Part shown: positions 26,419-34,979 of the stretch, in pieces
Layout: each line of letters starts with the position of its first letter
Numbering within the stretch: position 1 is the first letter of the stretch
Assembly (NCBI RefSeq): GCF_001905725.1
Contig: NZ_LIWB01000007.1
Coordinates: 248,001-312,000, forward strand
Reading direction: 5' to 3'
DNA from: Streptomyces sp. CB02400
GTDB taxonomy: Bacteria; Actinomycetota; Actinomycetes; Streptomycetales; Streptomycetaceae
Length of the DNA stretch: 64,000 nucleotides
Made by a program: the position numbers and the translations under genes
The notes under the pieces: generated by a model
The model's database searches: none
What the model was told of the DNA's origin: nothing
What the model saw: the letters and a program-made list of their open reading frames with translations, nothing else

Positions 26419-28461
26419 ATGGCACGCCGCACCCGCAACAGACGGCTCCTTACCGCCGCCGGGCTCACCGCAGCCCTGGCCACCGGGGCCGCCCTGATCC
26501 CCGGGCCGACGTCCGCCGCCGCCCAGGCAGCGGACCTCCCCTCCGTCACCGTCCGGCCCGACCCCTCCTACCAGCAGGAGGAGTTCGAGGGCTGGGGCAC
26601 CAGTCTCGTCTGGTTCGCCAACGCCACCGGCGACTACCCGCCGGAGATCCGCGAGAAGCTCGCACGGCTGCTGTTCGGCGACGACGGTCTCGCCCTGAAC
26701 ATCGCCCGGTACAACGTCGGCGGCGGCAACGCCCCCGACGTGCAGGACTACCTGCGCGCCGGCGGCGCGGTCGAGGGCTGGTGGAAGGCGCCCGCGGGCA
26801 CCACCCGCGAGGACACCGACTGGTGGGACGCCGAGGATCCCGCCGACTGGAACGAGAACGCCGACGCCACCCAGCGGTGGTGGGTGGACCGCATCAAGAA
26901 GGACATCACCCACTGGGAGACCTTCAGCAACTCCCCGCCCTGGTTCATGACGGTCAGCGGTTATGTGTCCGGCGGGTTCGACGCGACCGCCGACCAGTTG
27001 AAGACCGAGTCGGTCGACGACTTCGCCGCCTACATGGCGGGCGCCACCAAGCGGCTGGAGAAGGCGCACGGCATCAAGGTCGACACCGTCGACCCCTTCA
27101 ACGAGCCGAACACCGACTACTGGAGCACCCGGCTCGGCGCGGACGGCGAACCCGTCGGCGGCCGTCAGGAGGGCGCCCACATCGGTCCCGAGCTCCAGGA
27201 GAAGGTGCTCCACGCGCTCGCCCCGGCGCTGAAGAAGGCGAAGACCAAGGCGGAGATCTCCGCCATGGACGAGACCAACCCGTCCATCTTCGCGCGGAAC
27301 TGGAACACCTACTCGCCCGAGGCGCGTGACCTCGTCGGCCAGATGAACGTCCACACCTACGGCACCGGTCAGCGCACCACCGTGCGCGACATCGCCAAGG
27401 CCGAGGACAAGCGGCTGTGGATGAGCGAGGTCGAGGGCGACTGGGGCGACGGACAGAGCTTCACGGACATGCGTCCCGGTCTCGGCCTCGCCCAGCGCAT
27501 CGTCGACGACCTGCGTGAACTGGAGCCGCGCGCCTGGGTGTTCTGGCAGCCCGTCGAGGACTACGACAACATGAAGCCCGGCGGCGAGTCCGCCAAGGGC
27601 GGCAACTGGGGCGAGATCCAGCTCCCCTTCAGCTGCACCTCCGAGGACACCCTCGAGACCTGCCCCATCCACACGAACACCAAGTTCGACACCGCCCGCA
27701 ACTTCACCCACTTCATCAAGCCGGGCGACCGGCTGATCAAGGTGGACGACACCTCCAGCGCGGCGGCGGTGACGAAGAACGGCAAGGGTGCCTCGCTCGT
27801 CCACGTCAACAGCACCACCGAGGCGCGCGACGTCACCGTCGACCTGTCCAAGTTCCGTCACATCAGCCGGAACGCGACCGTCACGCCCGTGGTGACCAGC
27901 GCCGACGGCAAGCTGGAGCGGCACCGGGCCATCAAGGTCACCGACCGCGCGGCCACCTTCGCCGTGCCCGCCCAGTCGGTGACGTCCTTCGAGGTCAAGG
28001 GCGTCTCCGGCGTCGCGAAGGACGCCCCGCTGCTGCGCAAGGGCCACACCTACACCCTGACCGGTGTGCAGAGCGGCAAGGCGGTCACCGTCGCGGACGA
28101 CGGCACGCGCCTCGTCATCGGCACCGGTGACGACTCGGCCGCCCAGCAGTGGCGGCTGAGCGCGGTGCGCCCCGACGACGGCGTGCGGGAGCGCTACGAG
28201 TTCACCAACCCGGTGGACGGCGGGCGGCTGACCGTACGGGACGACGTGCCGGTGACCGAGCCCGACACCGGACAGCGGGACCCGGCCGCCGAGTGGATCA
28301 TGTCGACCACGGGTGACGGCACCTGGACCCTGGTCAACGCGGCCACCGGGCGCCTCCTGGAGGTCGGCGGGCAGGCCACGCACGAGGGCGCCGCGGTCAC
28401 GACCTGGCAGCCCAACTCGGGTTCCAACCAGCGCTGGACGGTCACGGACGTGACGGACTGA
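26419..28461 (+). CDS. Secreted GH30 endo-beta-1,6-galactanase-like enzyme with ricin-type CBM13 module
   Basis: Secreted enzyme of 680 residues: signal peptide to about 38, GH30 barrel plus side beta-domain (about 45-525), and a C-terminal ricin-type beta-trefoil (about 540-680, with QQW and NQRWTVTDV repeat endings). Acid/base Glu229 is in DPFNEPNTDYW and nucleophile Glu337 in RLWMSEVEGDW. The sequence type and the GH-CBM13 layout resemble the Streptomyces avermitilis endo-beta-1,6-galactanase (once placed in GH5, now GH30 subfamily 5). The neighbouring beta-galactosidase supports beta-1,6-galactan side chains of arabinogalactan as substrate. Glucosyl- or xylan-cleaving GH30 enzymes are less likely alternatives. 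Confidence 0.88.
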   Translation: MARRTRNRRLLTAAGLTAALATGAALIPGPTSAAAQAADLPSVTVRPDPSYQQEEFEGWGTSLVWFANATGDYPPEIREKLARLLFGDDGLALNIARYNVGGGNAPDVQDYLRAGGAVEGWWKAPAGTTREDTDWWDAEDPADWNENADATQRWWVDRIKKDITHWETFSNSPPWFMTVSGYVSGGFDATADQLKTESVDDFAAYMAGATKRLEKAHGIKVDTVDPFNEPNTDYWSTRLGADGEPVGGRQEGAHIGPELQEKVLHALAPALKKAKTKAEISAMDETNPSIFARNWNTYSPEARDLVGQMNVHTYGTGQRTTVRDIAKAEDKRLWMSEVEGDWGDGQSFTDMRPGLGLAQRIVDDLRELEPRAWVFWQPVEDYDNMKPGGESAKGGNWGEIQLPFSCTSEDTLETCPIHTNTKFDTARNFTHFIKPGDRLIKVDDTSSAAAVTKNGKGASLVHVNSTTEARDVTVDLSKFRHISRNATVTPVVTSADGKLERHRAIKVTDRAATFAVPAQSVTSFEVKGVSGVAKDAPLLRKGHTYTLTGVQSGKAVTVADDGTRLVIGTGDDSAAQQWRLSAVRPDDGVRERYEFTNPVDGGRLTVRDDVPVTEPDTGQRDPAAEWIMSTTGDGTWTLVNAATGRLLEVGGQATHEGAAVTTWQPNSGSNQRWTVTDVTD

Positions 28462-28475
28462 CCGATCCGCCCGCA

Positions 28476-28509
28476 TCCGGCCGCACCACCGTCCGGTGGT
28501 GCGGCCGGA
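28476..28509 (+). terminator. Strong hairpin terminator after the GH30 gene
   Basis: A perfect 15-bp stem (28476-28490 with 28495-28509) and 4-base loop GTCC lie 15 bp after the GH30 stop. It overlaps the earliest in-frame start of the next gene, supporting the later start at 28538. Confidence 0.75.
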
Positions 28510-28537
28510 CCGCTTCCACGACACCCATGGAGAACCA

Positions 28538-29173
28538 GTGGCACACGACGACGACGCCGAGCGCGAGGTACGCCGCCGCATGGCGGCCCACGAGCTGTAC
28601 ACCGACTCGGCGCCCGGCCTCGGACTGCTCGAGGAGCAGCGGCTGCGCGGCAAGGAACTCGCCGCCGAGTACAACGCCACCGGGCCGCGCGACGAGGAGG
28701 CCCGCCGAGCCCTGCTGGGCGAACTGCTCGGCTCGGTGGGCCGGGGCGTGTGGATCGAGCCGCCGTTGTACGTCGCCTACGGCCGGCATGTGCACCTCGG
28801 CGACGACGTGTACGTCAACTTCGGTCTCACCCTGGTCGACGACGTCGAGGTCTTCGTCGGCGACCGCGTGATGTTCGCGCCCCATGTCACCATCAGCACC
28901 ACCGGTCATCCCGTCCACCCCGAACCGCGCCGGGACGGCAGCCAGTTCTCGGCGCCGGTGCGCATCGAGGACGACGTGTGGATCGGGGCCGGCGCGGTGA
29001 TCCTGCCCGGTGTGACCGTCGGGCGGGGCTCGGTCGTCGGCGCGGGCGGCGTGGTGACCGCCGATGTGCCGCCGATGACGGTCGTCGCCGGGACCCCGGC
29101 CCGCGTACTGCGGCCGATCACCGACGCTGACCGGGAGTGGACGTACCGGTCGCCGGGTACCGCGCGGAGCTGA
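28538..29173 (+). CDS. Sugar O-acetyltransferase (maltose/galactoside acetyltransferase type)
   Basis: Acetyl-CoA-dependent O-acetyltransferase of the LacA/Maa/NodL group, 211 residues. An N-terminal helical mac domain (about 10-60; RMAAHELYTD) precedes a left-handed beta-helix of hexapeptide repeats (about 70-190). Catalytic His124 lies in STTGHPVHPEPR. GTG 28538 is chosen because GGAGAA sits 3-8 bases upstream; an earlier GTG at 28496 falls inside the terminator hairpin. It closes the galactan gene cluster. These enzymes often acetylate excess or non-metabolisable sugars, here possibly galactosides (inference). Confidence 0.87.
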   Translation: MAHDDDAEREVRRRMAAHELYTDSAPGLGLLEEQRLRGKELAAEYNATGPRDEEARRALLGELLGSVGRGVWIEPPLYVAYGRHVHLGDDVYVNFGLTLVDDVEVFVGDRVMFAPHVTISTTGHPVHPEPRRDGSQFSAPVRIEDDVWIGAGAVILPGVTVGRGSVVGAGGVVTADVPPMTVVAGTPARVLRPITDADREWTYRSPGTARS

Positions 29174-29190
29174 ACGGTTCCCGCCGCCCC

Positions 29191-30447
29191 TCATCGGGCA
29201 TCGGCGCCCAGGGTCACCACACGGGCCCAGTCGGGCGGGGTGTCCGGTACGTAGTCGGGGTCGTCCTCGTCCCATGACGTCCGCGCACGGGGGAACAGGC
29301 CCACCACCGTCCGGCACGGTGGCCGGGTGTCCGGCCACGGTGTCTGTCCGTCGGTGAGGACGACCACGACATCCGGCCGGGGCCGGGACCCGAGGGCCTT
29401 GGCGAAGCCGGTCCGCAGATCCGTGCCGCCACCGCCCGTCAGCGGTATGCCCTCGGCACGGCACAGCCGGTGCACCCGGCCGGCCTCCGCGTCGCAGGAC
29501 ACCACGGAGACCATGTCGCGGCGACCGCCCACGGCCCGGGAGATCGCGGTGACCTCCAGCAGCGCGCTGCCCAGTTCGGCGTCGCTGACCGAGCCCGAGG
29601 TGTCGATGACGACCGACACCCGGGGCGGTCTGCGCCGCAGGCTCGGCAGGACGGCACCGGGCACCCCGGCCGCCCGCCGGGCCGGCCGCCCGTAGCTGTA
29701 GTCGTCCCCCGCACCCGGTCCTGAGACCGCCGACCGGAGTGCCGCGCCCAGCAACTCCCGCCAGGGCTGCGGCGGATGGAACGCCTCCTCGGCCCACCGC
29801 CGCCATCCCTTCGGCGCGTTGCCCGGCCGTGCGGTGATGCCCTGCGCCACCCGGAAGCGCACGGCGTCGCGTTCCTGCTCGCTGAGCCCGTGCGCGCCGT
29901 CCGGGCCCAGGTCCCAGTCCCGTTCGAGCCCGTCGGCGCCGCTGCCGCAGTCCAGCCAGACCATGCCCTGGGTGTACGGGCCGAGCGTGAACCGGCGCAG
30001 GTAGTCCTCCATCAGCTCCCCGGAGGTCAGCCCCAGGGTGCCCGGCAGCACCACGTCGTCGGGGCGCGCCAGCCCGTCGCCGTAGATGTCGTCGTTGATC
30101 TCGCAGTCGGCGGCGATGTTCATCCGCAGCCGCTCCCCCGGACCGTGCAGTCCGCGTTCGCGGGCGACGCGGTCGCCGCGTCCGTGGTGGTCGCGCAGCA
30201 GGTGCGACACCTCGTGCACCCAGACGCCGGCCAGTTCCTCCACCGGTGTGGCGTCCACGAACACCGGCGAGACATAGCAGCGCCAGTGCCGGTCGACGGC
30301 CATCGTGGGGACGCGCCGGGACTCGACGGGGTGCAGCGCGAACAGCGCCGTGGCGAGGTAGGGCCGGGCGCGGGCGGCCTGCAGCCGGGCGGAGAGGAGC
30401 TTGTCGAGGTCGAGTGCGGGGCCGGTCTGAGGCGGGTGCGTGGTCAT
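29191..30447 (-). CDS. DUF2201-like zincin-VWA protein of a MoxR cassette
   Basis: Protein of 418 residues with two parts. Residues about 15-260 are a putative metallopeptidase-like domain with HEVSH (78-82) plus HH at 87-88, and ADCEIND at 113-119. Residues about 275-418 are a von Willebrand A domain with the MIDAS motif DTSGS (282-286), the second metal residue in GGTDLR (Thr342) and TDGQT (365-369). The ATG at 30447 overlaps the stop of the MoxR gene by 4 bp, so the two are translationally coupled. VWA proteins are the usual partners of MoxR AAA ATPases, which remodel them or their targets. The natural substrate is unknown. Confidence 0.82.
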   Translation of the reverse strand: MTTHPPQTGPALDLDKLLSARLQAARARPYLATALFALHPVESRRVPTMAVDRHWRCYVSPVFVDATPVEELAGVWVHEVSHLLRDHHGRGDRVARERGLHGPGERLRMNIAADCEINDDIYGDGLARPDDVVLPGTLGLTSGELMEDYLRRFTLGPYTQGMVWLDCGSGADGLERDWDLGPDGAHGLSEQERDAVRFRVAQGITARPGNAPKGWRRWAEEAFHPPQPWRELLGAALRSAVSGPGAGDDYSYGRPARRAAGVPGAVLPSLRRRPPRVSVVIDTSGSVSDAELGSALLEVTAISRAVGGRRDMVSVVSCDAEAGRVHRLCRAEGIPLTGGGGTDLRTGFAKALGSRPRPDVVVVLTDGQTPWPDTRPPCRTVVGLFPRARTSWDEDDPDYVPDTPPDWARVVTLGADAR

Positions 30448-31676
30448 CGGCCCGCCGTCGCCCCGGCCGCGACGCGGGCGGCGGCCCGGTCCGCGCGCCG
30501 GGACAGGGACACGGCCGAGGTGAGCCGTTCGATCGTCGCCGGTACGTCCCAGTCCTCGCGGCGCAGCGCGGCGAGGGTGGTCGCGGGGACGACGACCAGG
30601 TCGGGTGCCCCGGTGTCGACGGCGCGGGCGAGGAGCGCCCAGGCGGCGTCCCAGCGGGACTTCTCGGGGCGTGCGCGTACGGCGGCGACCACCGCGTCGA
30701 GCACGGCCTGGCGCAGATCGCCCCGCTCGGGCAGGTCGGCGCCGGCCGGGTCGGCGAGCAGTACCTCGGGGTCGGGGAGGTCCATCCGGTCCAGGCTCGC
30801 CAGCAGCTCCAGGCCGGGTCCGTCGCCGACGGTGCCCCGGACCAGCAGGGAGAGGACGTCGCGGGTGGAGCCGGCCGCGGTCGCGAAGGCGATCAGGGTG
30901 AGGGTCATGTCCCAGCTTCGCGGGGAGGGCCAGGGGCCGCCCCGGCGGGTCTCGCTGTCGGGCAGCCGGTGCACGAGCGGGGGCCGGGCGGTGAGGAACT
31001 CGCACACCGCGCGGCGGGCGAAGCGCACGGCCTCGGGCAGCTTCCCGGGGTCGAGCCGGGGCAGGGTGGTGCGGGGCCAGGTCCCGCCGAGGCCGCGGAC
31101 GACGACCTCGTGGTCGTGGGTCCAGTTCAGGTGCACGAACCGGTTGGCCAGCGGCGGGCTGAGTTCCCAGCCGTCGGCCGCCGAGGCGCGCGGATTGGCG
31201 GCGGCCACGATCCGTACGCCGGGCGGCAGTCGCAGGGCGCCGATCCGCCGTTCCAGCACCAGCCGCAGCAGGGCGGCCTGGACGGCGGGCGGCGCGGTGG
31301 ACAGCTCGTCGAGGAACAGCAGGCCCCGGCCGGCCCGGACCAGGCGCACGGCCCAGTCCGGCGGGGCCATGGGTACGCCCTGTTCGGCGGGGTCGTCGCC
31401 GACGACGGGCAGCCCGGAGAAGTCGGACGGCTCGTGCACGCTGGCGATCACGGTGGTGAGGGGGAGGTCCAGGGAGGCGGCCAACTGGTTCAGGGCGGCG
31501 GTCTTGCCGATCCCCGGCTCGCCCCACAGCAGGACGGGCAGGTCGGCGGCGACGGCCAGGGTCAGGGCCTCCAGTTGGACGTCGGGGCGCGGTTCGGTGG
31601 AGGTGTCGCGCAGGAGGGTGAGCAGGTCACCGGCGACGTCGAGTCGGGAGGGCGCGGAAAGGGCGGGGGAAGACAT
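30444..31676 (-). CDS. MoxR family AAA+ ATPase
   Basis: AAA+ ATPase of 410 residues. Walker A GEPGIGKT (52-59), Walker B LLFLDEL (119-125) and sensor 1 Asn161 (VAAANPRASAADGW) are intact, followed by a helical lid (to about 220) and a long C-terminal region (220-410) with few recognisable features. MoxR proteins act as chaperones that insert metal ions or assemble VWA-containing complexes. AGGTGA precedes the ATG by 6 bases. It is the middle gene of a three-gene cassette: the unknown gene lies 50 bp upstream and the zincin-VWA gene overlaps its stop. Confidence 0.88.
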   Translation of the reverse strand: MSSPALSAPSRLDVAGDLLTLLRDTSTEPRPDVQLEALTLAVAADLPVLLWGEPGIGKTAALNQLAASLDLPLTTVIASVHEPSDFSGLPVVGDDPAEQGVPMAPPDWAVRLVRAGRGLLFLDELSTAPPAVQAALLRLVLERRIGALRLPPGVRIVAAANPRASAADGWELSPPLANRFVHLNWTHDHEVVVRGLGGTWPRTTLPRLDPGKLPEAVRFARRAVCEFLTARPPLVHRLPDSETRRGGPWPSPRSWDMTLTLIAFATAAGSTRDVLSLLVRGTVGDGPGLELLASLDRMDLPDPEVLLADPAGADLPERGDLRQAVLDAVVAAVRARPEKSRWDAAWALLARAVDTGAPDLVVVPATTLAALRREDWDVPATIERLTSAVSLSRRADRAAARVAAGATAGR

Positions 31677-31726
31677 GGGTGATCACCTGTGTAAGTAAGT
31701 GTGCGGGAACGCGAGTCCCCGGGGAG

Positions 31727-33100
31727 TCAGCCGTGCGTCGCGTGGCGCGGGTGGGAGCGGCGGTCGTCGGGGCGGGGGCGAGCCGGGTGGAGCCACTCGG
31801 GTGCGGGTCCGCTGAGACCCGACCGGTACAGTCCGTAGGTGATCCGCCGCCGCGCGGCCGCCTCGAGTTCGTCCCGCAGGGGTCCGCCGCGCAGGCGCGC
31901 GTCGGGTCCCAGCAGGTTCTCGACGACGGCCAGCGCCCCGGCGATGTCACCGTGGTCGAGGCGTTCGCGTACGCCCGTGAGGCAGTCCGGCCGCCGGTGT
32001 GCCCGGTCGATGGCCTGGAGGCAGGGAAGCGGGGTGCCGGTCAGTTCGGCCAGCAGTTCCTCGCACCGGATCTCGTCCGGGTCGTGGTCCAGGGGGACCA
32101 GTACGCCGTCGACCAGGCCGATCCGGTGCCGTGCTCCGCGGCACTCCACGAGGTGGGGCCGGACCGCCGGGTCGGATGTCCGGGGCTGGCCGGTCGCCGC
32201 GCGCTCCGGTGCGAGCGCGGCGGCGACCAGCGGATGCAGCCGCTCGGCCCGGATCGCCCCGGTGCGGAGCAGTTCGAGGTCGGGCAGGACATGGGTCGCC
32301 GCGTCGGGCAGCACGGGCAGGGCCGCGACGGAGCCGGCGCCGGCCGCGGGCGTGATGCGCGCGGCGGACGGCGGAGCCGGTCCGTCGCCGTCGTCGGGCA
32401 GGGTCAGCACCAGCCGGTGTCCGGCACCGATCCGCACGGTGACGGACCCGGTCGTGCGCCCGGCGTCGCGGAGCACGATCCGTGCCTCGTCGGCCCAGCG
32501 GTCCACGGCGCAGTGGTGGCCGGGCGGGACGAGCCCGCGCGGATCGGCGTCGGCCGTCGGCCGGTCGGCGCCGGAGCGGACCCGCAGTTCACCGCTCCTG
32601 CGGGCGTCCCACAGGTGGCGGTGCAGGTCCAGGCGGAACCGGGGCCCGGGACGCGGATGCGGATGGTGCCGGGCCTCGGCGCCGAGCCGCGAGGTGTCCC
32701 ACAGGGCGAGGCTGATCCGTTGGCCGCCGTCCGCCCAGGCGGGCGGCGTCCGGACCACGAGGTGGACCGGATCCTGCCGGCCGTACCGGGCCAGGGCGAT
32801 GGTGAGGCCGGGGCGCAGCAGTCCGTCCGGGGCGATCCTCGGCATCTGCCAGCGCAGCAGGTCGGGCGCCAAGTGCCGTAGGTCGTCCCGCACTTGGGAC
32901 GCGAGCTCCCGGCCGTGGGTGCGGGCCAGAGGGCGCAGCCGGAGGTCGACGTCGATCCCGGCGGCGGCGCAGGCGCCGGCCCAGTCGCCGACGTGTCGGC
33001 GGGCGGTCGCGGTCTCGATCATGGAGGGCGGCACGGCGTACTCACGCACGCGCAGCCAGAGGGAAAGGCGGGAATCCCCGTCCGCGATGTGTGGGCGCAT
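31727..33100 (-). CDS. Unknown protein, first gene of the MoxR-VWA cassette
   Basis: I do not recognise a family for this 457-residue protein. It has no signal peptide and no membrane segment, and is rich in Arg, Leu and Pro. The N-terminal half (1-170) looks like alternating helices and strands with a recurring WxxR-type pattern (LSLWLRVREY, ISLALWDTSRLG, LHRHLWDARRSGELR). A Pro/Gly-rich middle (about 240-260) separates a C-terminal half with ECRGARHRIGLVDGVLVPLDHDPDEIR and a helical tail. No catalytic motif stands out. ATG 33100 is preceded by AAGGTGAG; a GTG two codons earlier is possible. Its place at the head of the MoxR-VWA operon suggests it is the client, sensor or adaptor of that pair (inference). 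Confidence 0.75.
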   Translation of the reverse strand: MRPHIADGDSRLSLWLRVREYAVPPSMIETATARRHVGDWAGACAAAGIDVDLRLRPLARTHGRELASQVRDDLRHLAPDLLRWQMPRIAPDGLLRPGLTIALARYGRQDPVHLVVRTPPAWADGGQRISLALWDTSRLGAEARHHPHPRPGPRFRLDLHRHLWDARRSGELRVRSGADRPTADADPRGLVPPGHHCAVDRWADEARIVLRDAGRTTGSVTVRIGAGHRLVLTLPDDGDGPAPPSAARITPAAGAGSVAALPVLPDAATHVLPDLELLRTGAIRAERLHPLVAAALAPERAATGQPRTSDPAVRPHLVECRGARHRIGLVDGVLVPLDHDPDEIRCEELLAELTGTPLPCLQAIDRAHRRPDCLTGVRERLDHGDIAGALAVVENLLGPDARLRGGPLRDELEAAARRRITYGLYRSGLSGPAPEWLHPARPRPDDRRSHPRHATHG

Positions 33101-33204
33101 CAGCACTCACCTTGCACGGACGGGACCCCCAATCTGAGAACAGAGTGAGTGGTCATCGCGGCGAGCATAGCCCGCCGCGTCACGACCTGTCAGGTGACTT
33201 ACGG

Positions 33205-34839
33205 CTACAGCGTCACGTCACCGCACAGATGGACCTCGACGCCCAGTTCGGCGAAGAGGGCGGCCTTGGCGCGCAGCGCCTTGTCGGCGGTGTCCGCGTC
33301 GGGCGCGTAGGCGACGTTGAGGTGGTTGGCGCGGTGGCGGGCCATGAACTGGTCGCGGGTGACGCCGTGCAGCACCGCGTGCATGATCGGCCACTGGGGG
33401 TTGGTGGCGTCGAGCCGGCGCCGCGTCTCCTCCTCCGGCAGTTCGACGGCGCTCGCGCGGCCGAGGTCGACGTGGAGGCGGCCGTCCATCAGGAAGACGC
33501 GCGACCAGACGATCTCGCCCGGCTTGGAGACACCGCTGAGCGTGCCGCCGCCGAGCGGGAAGAACATCGGGGGCTGGCGCATGCTGTACGACTTGTCGTA
33601 GCCGCCGTGGTGGGAGGCGGGGACCGAGCCGGAGATCTCGAAGACCCACACGAACCGGCCGTCGTACTCCTCGCCCCAGCGGATGTCGTGCAGCGTGGTG
33701 GCCGGGTCCAGGCCCATGGCCGTCCAGATGCGGTTGGTGACGAGGGAGTCGACGGCGACGCCCTCGTCGACCTCGTTGAAGTGCGGCAGCGGCGCGCCGG
33801 CGTAGAGTTCGCGGGCGCCGTCCCGGCTGTGTACGGGCGGACGCTGCACGTTGTTGAGCAGTCCCTCGGCGAGGTCGCTGGCCGGGACGGTGTCCTTGAG
33901 GCCCTGCTGGTACTGGATGCCGACCGCGTCGAGTCCGAAGTCGTCGGAGATGCGCAGCGCGGCGATGTACATCTTGAACTGGCTGAGCAGTTGGGCGTCG
34001 GTGAGTTCGGTGGCCTCGTCGGTGCCGGTGTGGAAGGTCATGCCGGCGTCGTCGAGCCAGGCGCGGACGGCCCGGGCCTCGGCGTCGGAGACCTTGCTCA
34101 TCTCGGCGACTAGGGCGCTCTGCGAGAGGCGTTCCTTGTATATGCCCAGGGGGTTGAGGAGTTCGTCGTCGATGATGGCGTTGTACATGCCCATGCAGCC
34201 CTCGTCGAAGACGCCGATGATCGCCTTCTCCTCGCGCAGCTGCCGGGCGAGGGCGGTGCCGAGTTCGGTCTCGGCGTCCTTCGCCAGCGGCGGCAGGGGG
34301 CGGACGTGGCCGGTGTCGTGGGTGAGGGTGCCCGTCTCCAGCCAGGTGCGCAGTCCGTCGCGCGCCCAGTCGTCGGTGAAGTCGGGGCTCCACAGGACCG
34401 AGTAGTCACGGCCCGCCTTGGTGAGGCTGCCGGCCAGGTTCAGCAGGCCGACCAGGCCCGGGAACTCACCGCTCCAGTTGGCGACGACCAGGATCGGGCC
34501 CTCGTGGCTGCGCAGGCCGGCGAGGACGTGGTGGCTGTACTGCCAGACGGCCTCGACGACGATCAGCGGGGCGTCCTTGGGGATGTTCTTGAACACCTCG
34601 ATGCCGGCGCGCTGGCTGTCGATGAATCCGTGGCCCTTGGCCTGGTCGACGGGGTGGCCGCGGCGGACCGTCCAGCCCAGGTCGGTGACGGTCGCGGCGA
34701 GGTCGCTCTCCAGTTTCTCCTGTGTGGGCCAGCAGGTGGTGTTGGCGGCGGGGCGGAGATCGCCGCTGGCGACGGTGTAGACGGTGTTCGGCTCGGCGGC
34801 CGGCAGCCGGTGGAGCTCGGGCAGGGTGTACGCGGTCAT
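33205..34839 (-). CDS. L-fucose/arabinose isomerase-like protein
   Basis: Ketol-isomerase family protein of 544 residues (FucI/AraA fold): an N-terminal Rossmann-type domain (to about 165; PLIVVEAVWQYSHHVLAGL), a middle domain holding the acidic metal-site region (VFDEGCMGMYNAI and EVDEGVAVDSLVTN), and a C-terminal beta-barrel domain. L-fucose isomerases also convert D-arabinose to D-ribulose. Next to an FGGY kinase and a broken GH172 gene, D-arabinose is an attractive substrate. The ATG at 34839 has GGAGAA 5 bases upstream; an open frame beyond it has no similarity. Follows the kinase gene by 140 bp in the same direction. Confidence 0.85.
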   Translation of the reverse strand: MTAYTLPELHRLPAAEPNTVYTVASGDLRPAANTTCWPTQEKLESDLAATVTDLGWTVRRGHPVDQAKGHGFIDSQRAGIEVFKNIPKDAPLIVVEAVWQYSHHVLAGLRSHEGPILVVANWSGEFPGLVGLLNLAGSLTKAGRDYSVLWSPDFTDDWARDGLRTWLETGTLTHDTGHVRPLPPLAKDAETELGTALARQLREEKAIIGVFDEGCMGMYNAIIDDELLNPLGIYKERLSQSALVAEMSKVSDAEARAVRAWLDDAGMTFHTGTDEATELTDAQLLSQFKMYIAALRISDDFGLDAVGIQYQQGLKDTVPASDLAEGLLNNVQRPPVHSRDGARELYAGAPLPHFNEVDEGVAVDSLVTNRIWTAMGLDPATTLHDIRWGEEYDGRFVWVFEISGSVPASHHGGYDKSYSMRQPPMFFPLGGGTLSGVSKPGEIVWSRVFLMDGRLHVDLGRASAVELPEEETRRRLDATNPQWPIMHAVLHGVTRDQFMARHRANHLNVAYAPDADTADKALRAKAALFAELGVEVHLCGDVTL

Positions 34840-34979
34840 GCGTTCTCCGTTGGTAGTGCGTCCGGCCCGGGGTGCGGGCGGAGGGTCTTGCGGTCGGTGG
34901 TCGGCGTCCGGTGTCCGGTCACCGTGTCGGCGCACGGGGAGGTGAGGGCCTGTGCCGTGGGCGGCCTCGCGGCCGGGTG

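Noticed and set aside
24181..28680. Very long open frame (about 1,500 codons) on the minus strand
   Set aside because: It is antisense to the GH42 and GH30 genes, whose catalytic motifs are intact. The product is low-complexity Val/Gly/Arg sequence with no domains, as expected for the mirror frame of high-GC genes.
33179..33198. GTCAC...GTGAC inverted repeat downstream of the isomerase gene as terminator or operator
   Set aside because: The stem is short and interrupted; support is too weak for either role.
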